A DNA stretch of 64,000 nucleotides, from positions 4,190,001-4,254,000 of the forward strand of contig NZ_OY769915.1 in NCBI RefSeq assembly GCF_963669205.1, given 5' to 3'. Each line of letters begins with the position of its first letter. Position 1 is the first letter of the stretch. This DNA comes from an uncultured Roseibium sp. (GTDB taxonomy: Bacteria > Pseudomonadota > Alphaproteobacteria > Rhizobiales > Stappiaceae). The notes under the pieces were generated by a model, which was given only the letters and a program-made list of their open reading frames with translations, searched no databases and was not told the DNA's origin. Positions 1 through 7,104 of the stretch are shown here, one piece after another. The position numbers and the translations under genes were made by a program.

Positions 1-42
1 CCACCGCCAGGACTTGGTGAGAGCGTCGACATTCAGGCTTGA
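1..42 (+). CDS. Possible C-terminal tail of a gene entering from the left edge
   Basis: Frame 1 is open from the window edge and reads PPPGLGESVDIQA before a TGA. It lies 68 bases before a strong terminator hairpin, as expected for the end of a rightward gene. The two other forward frames fit less well: one stops after five codons and the other reads straight through the terminator. Thirteen residues cannot identify a family, so even its being coding is a guess. Confidence 0.3.
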   Translation, partial: PPPGLGESVDIQA

Positions 43-110
43 GTGTCAGCGATTGACTGAGGACCAGGTCCCGACAATTCCGTGGGCTCGTCGTTGTTGG
101 GGAGAAACAG

Positions 111-140
111 AAAAGCCCGCCAGACCGGCGGGCTTTTTTC
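111..140. terminator. Bidirectional Rho-independent terminator
   Basis: A GC-rich stem (GCCCGCC pairing with GGCGGGC) has a short AGACC loop. A run of A lies on the left and a run of T on the right, so a U-tract forms in either direction. It separates whatever gene enters from the left from the leftward small gene at 178-312. Confidence 0.8.
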
Positions 141-177
141 TTGATCCCAAGATCGGATCAGAGAGATCTGGAATGCC

Positions 178-312
178 TTAACGTGCTCCGCGCAGGTATT
201 TGTTGGCATCGCGGAACGAGCGATAAAGCTTCGATGGGAGCCAGCTGAGACGCGACCGGTTATAGGTCAGACCATCTCGGACAAGCAGACAATGTGCTGT
301 GTGCAAATTCAT
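178..312 (-). CDS. Small basic protein of unknown function, 44 aa
   Basis: The frame opens with ATG and closes with TAA, encoding 44 residues. The C-terminal half is rich in Arg, Lys, Tyr and Trp (RSRLSWLPSKLYRSFRDANK). The case for a real gene is its signals: a near-perfect AAGGAGG lies about 7 bases before the ATG, a promoter-like pair with 17-base spacing lies upstream, and a terminator follows 38 bases after the stop. There is no signal peptide or clear membrane segment. Size and charge recall small arginine-rich proteins such as DUF1127, but I cannot place it in that family. Confidence 0.6.
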   Translation of the reverse strand: MNLHTAHCLLVRDGLTYNRSRLSWLPSKLYRSFRDANKYLRGAR

Positions 313-332
313 TTTATTCCTCCTTATACTCA

Positions 333-361
333 ACAATAGTGCACATAGTGCGCCTAAGCAA
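333..361 (-). promoter_or_regulatory. Promoter of the 44-aa gene with a palindrome in its spacer
   Basis: Read on the minus strand, TTGCTT (-35) and TATTGT (-10) are separated by 17 bases. An imperfect inverted repeat, GTGCAC-ATA-GTGCGC at 339-353, fills most of the spacer, the usual place for a repressor site. This is a motif reading only. Confidence 0.45.
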
Positions 362-654
362 GAAATTCAATATTTGACGGTTAATGAAATTCGTTAAATT
401 TTATCAATGAGTCAGCCGAAGAAATCGTTAACAGTTAGAAAGCTGCCGGGCGATTGCACCCCCGGCACGCATGTGGGTCCAGCGCATTTCAGGACACTGT
501 TCCGGCCCTGTTGTTGCCCGCGGCTCCCTTTCCGGTCGGCACGCACAAGCCCATTGGGCTCATGACCGAAAACCTGGCTTGGCCTGTTTCAAAAGATCTT
601 GTTCCACCGTCTGCGAAGACGGCAGCCTGGGAGAAGATCACCCTCAATAGGGTC

Positions 655-680
655 CGGCTTCGCTCCTGAAAGCGAAGCCG
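655..680 (-). terminator. Stem-loop just downstream of the carbonic anhydrase gene
   Basis: A perfect 10-bp stem (CGGCTTCGCT with AGCGAAGCCG, six-base loop) begins 21 bases after the stop of the gene at 701-1567. No U-tract follows on the minus strand, so it may be an mRNA 3' end stabiliser or a factor-dependent terminator rather than a classical one. In the rest of 362-654 I see no gene and only short AT-rich DNA next to the promoter above. Confidence 0.35.
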
Positions 681-700
681 TCATGCATCGGAACTGCAGA

Positions 701-1567
701 CTATTTTTCAATGACGCTGAGAAGGTCCGGATTGCGCACGAGGTTCCTGACACCATGAGCGTATTCTTCGTTGAAGATGTTTCCGCTCAGCCAGTAATCC
801 ACGGAGGCGATGGAGACTTTCGCAATCTTCGGCCTCACGCTCCAGGTCACCTGGAAGGGCGATCCTTTTTCGTTGTATCCCGGCCCTGTTGTCGACCCCG
901 CATACTGCACAGGCGCGCCCGTGTCAGACGGAATGTTCGGCGCCTGATGAAAACCGCCGACGACATCAACCTGGGTGAGCTTGATGAAATCGAGCGCCTG
1001 ATCATCGTTGACCAGGACATAAACCTGCGCCTCGACGCGTAGCTGCGGGTTGTTGACCGCTTCGCTCAGGCAGGAGCCAAGGGTCGGACCCGGATCGACC
1101 TTTGCGGTCGTGAAGACATAGTGAACCTCGATCGTATCGCCCGGCTCAAGGTCGCCGTGATCGCTGGACCCGACCTTGTAGCCAAGCGGTTCAAGTTCGG
1201 CATCGGTCAAGGCGCCGTTGTACTTGTACCCGGTCCCGTAGCCGTGTCCGTCGCCGTTGCCGGCATATGTCGTGAATTCACCGCCCCGGTGTTCCGCGCT
1301 TTCGTGAAAGTGAATGTTGCAGAGATTCATATGCGCCCTGGGCGGCGCTGCAACAAACAGTCTCGGATTGGCCCCGTCAACAGTACCTATGTCGCGTGGC
1401 GACTGGGGTCCGAAACCGGCACCGCCGGTTTTTTCGGCCAGTGCCTGTCGCTGATGCGCAATGACTTCGTTGGAAGCTGTGGCGCTGCCGCCTTCGGAAG
1501 CTGTTGCGGCGTTGGTGATGGCGCAGGCAGAAACAAGCGCAGCCGCCGTGGCATGGGATATTTTCAT
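701..1567 (-). CDS. Secreted delta-class (CDCA-like) carbonic anhydrase
   Basis: The product would hydrate CO2 to bicarbonate outside the cytoplasm. A Sec signal peptide covers about residues 1-24 (MKISH..., hydrophobic Ala-rich core, ATASEGG). The signature NLCNIHFHESAEH at residues 81-93 supplies the His cluster (H86, H88, H93) expected for metal binding in delta/CDCA-type enzymes. Cys83 and a later Cys in GSCLSEAV could form a disulfide. I start at the ATG at 1567 rather than 21 codons upstream because the signal peptide begins there. It is single, convergent to nothing, and divergent from leuA. The family call rests on motif memory; metal choice (Zn or Cd) cannot be read. Confidence 0.75.
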   Translation of the reverse strand: MKISHATAAALVSACAITNAATASEGGSATASNEVIAHQRQALAEKTGGAGFGPQSPRDIGTVDGANPRLFVAAPPRAHMNLCNIHFHESAEHRGGEFTTYAGNGDGHGYGTGYKYNGALTDAELEPLGYKVGSSDHGDLEPGDTIEVHYVFTTAKVDPGPTLGSCLSEAVNNPQLRVEAQVYVLVNDDQALDFIKLTQVDVVGGFHQAPNIPSDTGAPVQYAGSTTGPGYNEKGSPFQVTWSVRPKIAKVSIASVDYWLSGNIFNEEYAHGVRNLVRNPDLLSVIEK

Positions 1568-1690
1568 AAGGACACCTTTCAATGTCCCCCACACGAATTT
1601 AGTTATAAGTGCCAGTGACGAAAATTCCAATCTTCATTTGCAAAGCCGCCGCTGAAATGAAGGCCCAAGCCTTCAAATACCCATAACGTC

Positions 1691-1719
1691 TTGCAACCGG
1701 CTTCGACCTGCCGTAAGAA
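1691..1719 (+). promoter_or_regulatory. Candidate promoter of the leuA leader transcript
   Basis: TTGCAA and TAAGAA are separated by exactly 17 bases. Transcription would begin near 1727, giving an mRNA leader of roughly 325 bases before leuA with the leucine-rich peptide gene inside it. No other convincing pair was seen between 1631 and 1800. Confidence 0.45.
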
Positions 1720-1803
1720 CAATTCCGTTAACCACCTGCTCACGCTTTTCCGTCAGGCTGGGTGGCTGAAACGCTGTAACGACCGAAGGCCCCGTTAAGA
1801 CCC

Positions 1804-1905
1804 ATGATCGCGCCACGCGACATCACCGGTTCTAGCTTCGACGCGCTGAAAGAGCGCGGCGGCCTCATTCTACTTGGCGATCTCCTCCTTCTTAGATGCC
1901 CCTGA
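1804..1905 (+). CDS. Leucine-rich leader peptide upstream of leuA, 33 aa
   Basis: An open frame from ATG to TGA encodes 33 residues, ending LILLGDLLLLRCP. Seven of the last thirteen codons before the stop are Leu (CTC, CTA, CTT, CTC, CTC, CTT, CTT). It ends 147 bases before leuA, the leucine pathway's committed-step gene. That is the classical architecture of a ribosome-stalling attenuation peptide, as in enterobacterial leuL. The ribosome binding site is weak (GTTAAGACCC before the ATG), so the true start might be internal. It was found by reading codons; no leader of this exact sequence is known to me. Confidence 0.6.
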   Translation: MIAPRDITGSSFDALKERGGLILLGDLLLLRCP

Positions 1906-1988
1906 GCGTCGGCTGATCCGTGTTTTCAACGAGCGGAACGGGCACTTAGGGGAGAGACTTCAAACCACAGCCTTACGAATTCCGGATC
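1899..1988 (+). promoter_or_regulatory. Alternative hairpins after the leader peptide (putative leuA attenuator)
   Basis: The leader stop region CCCCTGA (1899-1905) can pair over seven bases, allowing one G-U, with TTAGGGG (1946-1952). This arm encloses a small CCGT/ACGG stem (1918-1921 with 1938-1941). In competition, GATCCG (1915-1920) can pair with CGGATC (1983-1988). Stalling on the Leu codons would block the first structure. No U-tract follows, so the output could be factor-dependent termination or translation control rather than an intrinsic terminator. Confidence 0.35.
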
Positions 1989-2052
1989 GCGCCCGTGTTC
2001 AAACCTGCAAGAGCCATTTGGAACCGCCGATCCAAGCCAGGGACGAAATGAC

Positions 2053-3609
2053 ATGACTGCCACCCAAGAGACGGACCATATCCGCATCTTCGACACCACC
2101 TTGCGCGACGGCGAGCAGTCGCCAGGCGCCTCCATGACGCTGGAGGAAAAGCTGCAGATCGCGGAGATCCTCGACGACATGGGCGTGGACATCATCGAAG
2201 CCGGGTTTCCGATCGCTTCGAACGGCGACTTCGAAGCCGTGAGCGAAATCGCCAAGCGGTCCAGGAACTCGGTGATCGCGGGTCTGGCCCGCGCCATCCA
2301 TGCCGATATCGACCGGTGCGGCGAAGCCGTCAAGCATGCCGGCAAGGGCCGCATCCACACCTTCGTGTCCACTTCGCCGATCCACCTGAAGTTCCAGATG
2401 AACAAGTCGCAAGACGAGGTGATGGAGATCATCACCGACACGGTAACCCGGTCGCGGAACCTGATCGACGACGTCGAATGGTCGGCCATGGATGCCACCC
2501 GCACGCCGATCGATTACCTGTGCCGCTGTGTGGAAGCCGCCATCAAGTGCGGCGCGACAACGATCAACCTGCCCGACACGGTCGGCTACGCCACGCCGGA
2601 CGAATACAAGGCCATGTTCGTCGAGATCCGTGAGCGTGTGCCGAACAGCGATCAGGCCGTCTTCTCCGTCCATTGTCACGATGATCTGGGGCTGGCGGTC
2701 GCAAACTCCCTGGCCGGCGTCGCCGGCGGCGCGCGGCAGATCGAATGCACCATCAACGGATTGGGTGAGCGTGCCGGCAATGCGGCGCTGGAAGAGATCG
2801 TCATGGCGATCCGCACCCGCGGCGACGTGCTGCAATACACCACACAGATCGACCCGCAGTTCATGGTGCGCGCGTCGAAGATGGTTGCCGGTGCATCGGG
2901 TTTTGCCGTCCAGTACAACAAGGCGATCGTCGGCAAGAACGCCTTCGCCCACGAGAGCGGTATTCACCAGGACGGCATGCTGAAAAACGCCGAAACCTAC
3001 GAGATCATGCGCCCCGAGGATGTCGGCGTCAAAGCCACGTCGCTGGTCATGGGCAAGCATTCCGGCCGCCATGCATTCCGCGACAAGCTGCGCGAGTTGG
3101 GCTTCGAACTGGGCGACAACGCCTTGCAGGACGCGTTCCGCCGCTTCAAGGATCTCGCCGACCGCAAGAAACACGTCTATGACGAGGATATCGAGGCGCT
3201 GGTCGAGGATGAAATCAACATCCTGGGCGAAAGCACCAAGGTGATTGCCTTGACCGTGATCGCCGGCACCGGCGGCCCTCAGAAGGCGATCCTGACCATG
3301 GATGTCAACGGACAGCACATCACCAAGGAAGCCACCGGCGATGGTCCCGTGGATGCCACCTTCAACGCGATCAAGGCGATCGTTCCACACGAGGCGACGC
3401 TGTCGCTCTATCAGGTCCATGCGGTAACCGAAGGAACCGACGCACAGGCGGAAGTCTCGGTGCGGCTGGAAGCCGAAGGCCGGATCGCCACCGGCAAGGG
3501 TGCGGACACCGACACGCTGGTTGCCTCGGCCCGGGCCTATGTCTCCGCCATGAACAAGCTGGCCCTGCGCCAGCAGACCGGCAATCCGGGCGCGCTGCAG
3601 GCGGTTTGA
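2053..3609 (+). CDS. leuA: 2-isopropylmalate synthase
   Basis: LeuA condenses acetyl-CoA with 2-ketoisovalerate, the first committed step of leucine synthesis, in the cytoplasm. The HMGL-like TIM barrel opens with FDTTLRDGEQSPG (residues 13-25; D14 a metal ligand), and the second metal motif SVHCHDD follows near residue 205. The C-terminal third is the LeuA regulatory domain (leucine feedback), after a linker around 390. At 518 aa it is the normal long form. The start follows AGGGACGAA closely. It is monocistronic, with its own terminator, and is preceded by the leucine leader region. Confidence 0.97.
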   Translation: MTATQETDHIRIFDTTLRDGEQSPGASMTLEEKLQIAEILDDMGVDIIEAGFPIASNGDFEAVSEIAKRSRNSVIAGLARAIHADIDRCGEAVKHAGKGRIHTFVSTSPIHLKFQMNKSQDEVMEIITDTVTRSRNLIDDVEWSAMDATRTPIDYLCRCVEAAIKCGATTINLPDTVGYATPDEYKAMFVEIRERVPNSDQAVFSVHCHDDLGLAVANSLAGVAGGARQIECTINGLGERAGNAALEEIVMAIRTRGDVLQYTTQIDPQFMVRASKMVAGASGFAVQYNKAIVGKNAFAHESGIHQDGMLKNAETYEIMRPEDVGVKATSLVMGKHSGRHAFRDKLRELGFELGDNALQDAFRRFKDLADRKKHVYDEDIEALVEDEINILGESTKVIALTVIAGTGGPQKAILTMDVNGQHITKEATGDGPVDATFNAIKAIVPHEATLSLYQVHAVTEGTDAQAEVSVRLEAEGRIATGKGADTDTLVASARAYVSAMNKLALRQQTGNPGALQAV

Positions 3610-3646
3610 AGGTACCCTCGCGGCGCTGACCAAAAAAGATGAAGCC

Positions 3647-3681
3647 AAAACGCCCCGATCCAAAAACCGGGGCGTTTTTTT
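3647..3681 (+). terminator. Rho-independent terminator of leuA
   Basis: The stem AACGCCCCG pairs with CGGGGCGTT across a loop of about ten bases and is followed by seven T. It begins 38 bases after the leuA stop. Confidence 0.9.
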
Positions 3682-3762
3682 GAGCGGCAAGGTTCCCGAC
3701 CGTCTCAGAAATGCGGAAGGCTCTTGTTTGTTTCGGCAAACCCGAAGCCTTGCCATTCTTGT

Positions 3763-4233
3763 CTATTTGCAGAGCTCGCCGGAGTACCGCACTAGGCCCT
3801 GCAGGTCGTAGGGATCTCTCAAATCCACGAGGCCATAGCTGTTGAAGGTGCCGCCATAATCGGCAAGCGTGCCGCGGCCCATATCCTCTTGCACGTCATA
3901 CGTGATCTCGATCATATAGCGGCCCGGCCTTCCAGGAACTTCTGTCAAGACACCGGTGTCCTTGGTAAAAATGGCTCCGCCGTCCGAACGGCCGAAATAA
4001 TGCTCCAGCTCCATTTCCAGACCTGTTTCCGTGACGCGCTGCGACAGGATCTTGCCCGCGGCATTTGTCACCGTTCCCATCAGGGTCGCGGATATGATCA
4101 CGGGCTGCCCCCTCCCTTCAGAGAAGAAGTTCGGAATCGCCACACCGCCCATATCCAGGCACTCCTCGGCCTGAGCGGTTGATGCCAACAGGATCAGGCT
4201 CACGGTCCACAGGGCTTTGCGTACATGTTTCAT
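3763..4233 (-). CDS. Secreted protein of unknown function, 156 aa
   Basis: A clear Sec signal peptide (MKHVRKALWTVSLILLASTAQA, cleavage after AQA) leads into a mature protein of about 134 residues with one Cys near each end (ECLDMGG and GELCK), which could form a disulfide. The middle looks beta-rich (RYMIEITYDVQED). No catalytic motif is visible and I do not recognise a family. AGGAGA lies ahead of the ATG. It is followed on the same strand by leuA's terminator region and preceded by the tautomerase gene 33 bases upstream, so the two may be cotranscribed. Confidence 0.7.
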   Translation of the reverse strand: MKHVRKALWTVSLILLASTAQAEECLDMGGVAIPNFFSEGRGQPVIISATLMGTVTNAAGKILSQRVTETGLEMELEHYFGRSDGGAIFTKDTGVLTEVPGRPGRYMIEITYDVQEDMGRGTLADYGGTFNSYGLVDLRDPYDLQGLVRYSGELCK

Positions 4234-4266
4234 ATCAGTGGTCTCCTGCTCTATGCCGCCGGGGGA

Positions 4267-4683
4267 TCAACCCCGGGCGATCTCCGCGTTCAGTTGTGCG
4301 TTGGTCATGGCCTTGCCGTCGAAGTTCCAGGTCCCGTCCACGGTGTGCACGACGTTGGAAAAAATGCGCTCGCGGGGCACATTGCCTCGCGCCTCATCAG
4401 AGATGATTTCCGTCGCTTCCTTGAAAAAACCCACCTGGACTTCACGGTCCGCAAAAGCGAAAGACGGCGTTTTGCACTCCAGCCAGACTGCTTCGACCGG
4501 CTTACCGCCGGACAAGGCGCCCGTTTTTGGAAGGGACTGGATCTGCATGGTGACGTTTGGAGCCATCGCGCTGTTGTCTGCAAGGCCGTGCCATTTAAGG
4601 AAGGCCTCGGTGACCCTTCGCCCCGCGCGCAAACCTGCCTCCGGTGTCAGCACACCTTCCGTGTAGCTCAATGCAAGCGGCAT
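4267..4683 (-). CDS. Tautomerase-superfamily (4-OT/MIF-like) protein
   Basis: The protein begins Met-Pro (MPLALSYTEG), the arrangement in which N-terminal Pro becomes the catalytic base of 4-oxalocrotonate tautomerase and MIF relatives. It has 138 residues, so a fused two-repeat or MIF-like form is possible. I chose the ATG at 4683 because Pro2 follows directly and AGAGAGG sits just before it; the longer frame would run through the operators. It is divergent from a TetR gene with three shared palindromes between, so TetR control is very likely. The substrate is unknown. Confidence 0.7.
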   Translation of the reverse strand: MPLALSYTEGVLTPEAGLRAGRRVTEAFLKWHGLADNSAMAPNVTMQIQSLPKTGALSGGKPVEAVWLECKTPSFAFADREVQVGFFKEATEIISDEARGNVPRERIFSNVVHTVDGTWNFDGKAMTNAQLNAEIARG

Positions 4684-4706
4684 GATCGTTTCCTCTCTCT
4701 TCATTA

Positions 4707-4787
4707 ATATAACGTTCGTTATATTTCTAGACGGCACTTATTTATGTAACGATCGTTATTTTGTCAATGTTATATAACGATCGCTAT
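4707..4787. promoter_or_regulatory. Three TetR-type operators between the divergent tautomerase and tetR genes
   Basis: Three copies of TAACGnnCGTTA occur: an extended palindrome ATATAACG-tt-CGTTATAT (4707-4724), a perfect 12-base palindrome TAACGATCGTTA (4747-4758), and a copy with one mismatch, TAACGATCGCTA (4775-4786). Centres are 37 and 28 bases apart. The third copy lies just before the tetR start, the first just before the tautomerase, so both directions could be repressed. Confidence 0.8.
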
Positions 4788-4804
4788 TTTAAATGAGAGA
4801 AACG

Positions 4805-5380
4805 ATGGCAAAACAACAAGCTAGAAAAGCCGAGACCCAGAAGGCTCTGATAGCGGCAGCAAGCCGTTCCTTTCGCGCCAAGGGTTTTGCGGGTGTTGGT
4901 GTCGACGGGATTGCAAATGAAGCCGGGGCCACCTCCGGGGCTTTCTATGCTCACCTGGGATCGAAGGATGGTGCTTTTCTGGCGGCGCTTAAGCTGGGTC
5001 TCGATGAAGTGATCGAGGCGGTTCCGGACTACCAGAACCGCTTTGGAAAGGACTGGCCGGAAGCCTTTGTGCAGTACTATCTGGGGAGCGCCCATCGCAA
5101 GGATCTCGCCTGCGGCTGTGCCATGACCGCCCTGTCGCCCGATGTTGTCAGGTCAGGCGTTGAAACCCGCGAACTCTATGAGGAAAAAATGCAGACAATC
5201 GCGCGGCTCGTTGGCAGCGGATTGGAGGGTAGCAACGAGGCGGAACGCCTTCAAAAAGCATGGGCTTTCTTGAGTATTCTCATCGGAGCCCTCACGACGG
5301 CCCGGGCCATGGCAGACGAGAAATCGGCGCAAGCCGTTGCCGATGCCGCACGCCGTGCAGCACTCGCCATTGCAGGGTAA
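4805..5380 (+). CDS. TetR/AcrR-family transcriptional regulator
   Basis: The N-terminal helix-turn-helix is canonical: about 20 basic residues, then FRAKGFAGVGVDGIANEAGATSGAFYAHLGSKDGAF, in which the recognition helix is SGAFYAHL. The remaining 130 residues are the ligand-binding and dimerisation domain. At 191 aa it has normal length. I prefer the ATG at 4805 (MAKQQARK, preceded by GAGAGAAACG) over the in-frame ATG at 4793, which has no ribosome site and touches the operator. It probably represses itself and the divergent tautomerase. The ligand cannot be inferred. Confidence 0.9.
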   Translation: MAKQQARKAETQKALIAAASRSFRAKGFAGVGVDGIANEAGATSGAFYAHLGSKDGAFLAALKLGLDEVIEAVPDYQNRFGKDWPEAFVQYYLGSAHRKDLACGCAMTALSPDVVRSGVETRELYEEKMQTIARLVGSGLEGSNEAERLQKAWAFLSILIGALTTARAMADEKSAQAVADAARRAALAIAG

Positions 5381-5465
5381 GACGATTGCAGATAACAGGC
5401 GGCGGACACACCGTGTTCAAGCGAAGCGTTTCAATCAGGAACAACTTCAGCTTTCAAACGCTTGT

Positions 5466-6011
5466 TCAACAGGGCCCCAGATCAACCCGCCTGATCCGGT
5501 AGAACGAGCACGGTACACCGTGTTTTTCCCTGTCGAACCAGTGCCTGAAACCGGTCTTTTTCATCACGTGCTGCGACGCATGGTGATCAGCATGCGCATA
5601 GGCGATCAGGAAGCTGTTGTCCGGGTTTTCGAAGAACCAGCGCGTCAGCGCTCCGGCAATCTCCGATGCGTAACCCTTGCCCCAGGCGGAGCGTTTGAGG
5701 CTGTAGGCAAGTTCATAACCGTCAGGATCGCTCATCCAGTCAATGCCGGCGCGACCGACATACTCGCCCGTCTGTGTGATCAACTTGCGCCGGCCAAAAC
5801 CTGAACCGTCATTTCGGTCGATGAATTCAAGCAGCCGGCTCTTCACCTCGTCGCCGGTCATCGGCCGCGGGCCGGGCGAGTGGTACCGGTTCACGTCCGG
5901 ATCGGAGTGGTGCTCGAGCAGAGACGGAAAGTCCGTCTCCTCGAACGGTTCCAGCCGGAGACGCTCTGTTTCAAGAATGATATCTGACAATGCAGTTTTA
6001 CCAACCTTCAT
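5466..6011 (-). CDS. GNAT acetyltransferase (RimJ/RimL type)
   Basis: LETERLRLEPFEETDFPSLLEHHSDPDVNRY is the typical opening of the RimJ/RimL-like acetyltransferase-3 fold, and WGKGYASEIAGAL is the acetyl-CoA pyrophosphate loop (R/Q-x-x-G-x-G/A). It has 181 residues. The ATG used lies inside the left inverted repeat of the MITE-like element at 5999-6260 and lacks a Shine-Dalgarno; a TTG at 5990 is the alternative. So the first residues (MKVGKTA) appear to be element-derived. The acceptor substrate is unknown. Confidence 0.85.
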   Translation of the reverse strand: MKVGKTALSDIILETERLRLEPFEETDFPSLLEHHSDPDVNRYHSPGPRPMTGDEVKSRLLEFIDRNDGSGFGRRKLITQTGEYVGRAGIDWMSDPDGYELAYSLKRSAWGKGYASEIAGALTRWFFENPDNSFLIAYAHADHHASQHVMKKTGFRHWFDREKHGVPCSFYRIRRVDLGPC

Positions 6012-6260
6012 AGATAGAAACCCATCTCATGGCATCAAACCGGTCCAATCGGCCAGGCGTGATGCGCAGCGCGATACCGGCGCATCGGGCAAGCGCCGCA
6101 ACGCAGCCGATGGCCGGTTTCATGCCACCGGAGGCCGGGTTCTTTTGCCCCAATGCTGCGTTGCGATTTGCTTAAAGTGCCGACACTAGCGCGCAAACCG
6201 CGCCTTGTCTTGTGGCAAAATAATCCCGGTGAAATGGGTTTCTATCTATGACGGTTGGTA
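5999..6260. mobile_element. MITE-like element with 27-base terminal inverted repeats
   Basis: The segment 5999-6025 (TACCAACCTTCATAGATAG...) reappears in inverted orientation at 6234-6260 with one mismatch in 27 bases. Inside, 6031-6053 (GGCATCAAACCGG...) is nearly the reverse complement of 6106-6126, and 6061-6067 (GATGCGC) of 6080-6086, so the DNA can fold into nested hairpins. Length is 262 bases and there is no coding capacity. The outermost base pair on both sides is TA, compatible with a TA target duplication as made by IS630/mariner-type transposases; that family link is inference. Confidence 0.55.
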
Positions 6261-6348
6261 TGAGTCCGGATGGAGGCGGAGCGCATGCAGATACAGCGCG
6301 CTGTCGCTGATGAACGCCGGATCGCGGCCGGCAAGCTCTTGCAATCCG

Positions 6349-6888
6349 TCAGGCACTCATGAGGTAGGATTGCATCGATGGACTGAAGAGCTGGAAGACG
6401 TCGGCCTGCATCCCTTCGATCTTCTTGCTTTCGCGGTGACTGAAGCCGGCATTCCGCACCACGTCGCGCATGTTTCTGTTGTCGGTCCGCACGACCGCCA
6501 CCAGATGCGAGAAATAGGTGTTCTCGAAAAACCAGCCGGTCAGAGCCAGGCAGAGCCGGTTCGCCAAGGCGTCATCGTGATCGAGAATTTCGTTGGAGAG
6601 GCAATAGTTCAGGCTGATTTCCGAAGTTTCGCTGAGCGGTGTGAAGCCTGCCCATCCAAGAAAACGCCCATCTTCTGCAACGGCTTTCCATTTGGCGAAA
6701 CCGAGTTCAGCCTGGTTTTGAAGAGCGGAACGGACAAGCTCGGCCGCATCGGCGGAAAGGGAACCGGTCGACAATTCCGTATATCGATTTCCAAAGAGGT
6801 CGGAGTGAAGGTTCTTGACGAGATTAATATCGGACGGGGAGAAGGGAACGAGCCGCACTGAGCCGCATTCGAGAATAATCGTCTGCAC
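6349..6888 (-). CDS. GNAT-fold acetyltransferase, diverged
   Basis: The product of 179 residues matches the acetyltransferase-3 layout: CGSVRLVPFSPSDINLVKNLH at the start, FLGWAGFTPLSETSEISLNYCL in the core, and a final DNRNMRDVVRNAGFSHRESKKIEG. The acetyl-CoA loop is weaker than in the neighbour at 5466-6011. It starts at a GTG with a strong AGGAGG seven bases upstream. Together with that neighbour it makes two related but diverged acetyltransferase genes in tandem on the same strand, separated by the MITE-like element. Confidence 0.75.
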   Translation of the reverse strand: MQTIILECGSVRLVPFSPSDINLVKNLHSDLFGNRYTELSTGSLSADAAELVRSALQNQAELGFAKWKAVAEDGRFLGWAGFTPLSETSEISLNYCLSNEILDHDDALANRLCLALTGWFFENTYFSHLVAVVRTDNRNMRDVVRNAGFSHRESKKIEGMQADVFQLFSPSMQSYLMSA

Positions 6889-7104
6889 CGTGGTCCTCCT
6901 CTGAGATCAGATCTTGTCAGACGGTTTCCTGCCGGGGCAAAGAAACTTCCGGAAACGAATGCCGGACGCCTAACCCTGAATTGTGCCAACTCGAAGGCAT
7001 ACAAAAGTATAAGGTCAAAAACGGCAAAAATATATGCGTAGTACCAACAGGTTACCATAAAACCCCATGCTGCAGCGCACCGCCTTTAAGTTGACTAAGT
7101 GAAA

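Noticed and set aside
454..1042. Two plus-strand open frames of 71 and 147 codons
   Set aside because: One has no ribosome site and Ala/Pro-rich noise; the other is antisense to the carbonic anhydrase gene over most of its length.
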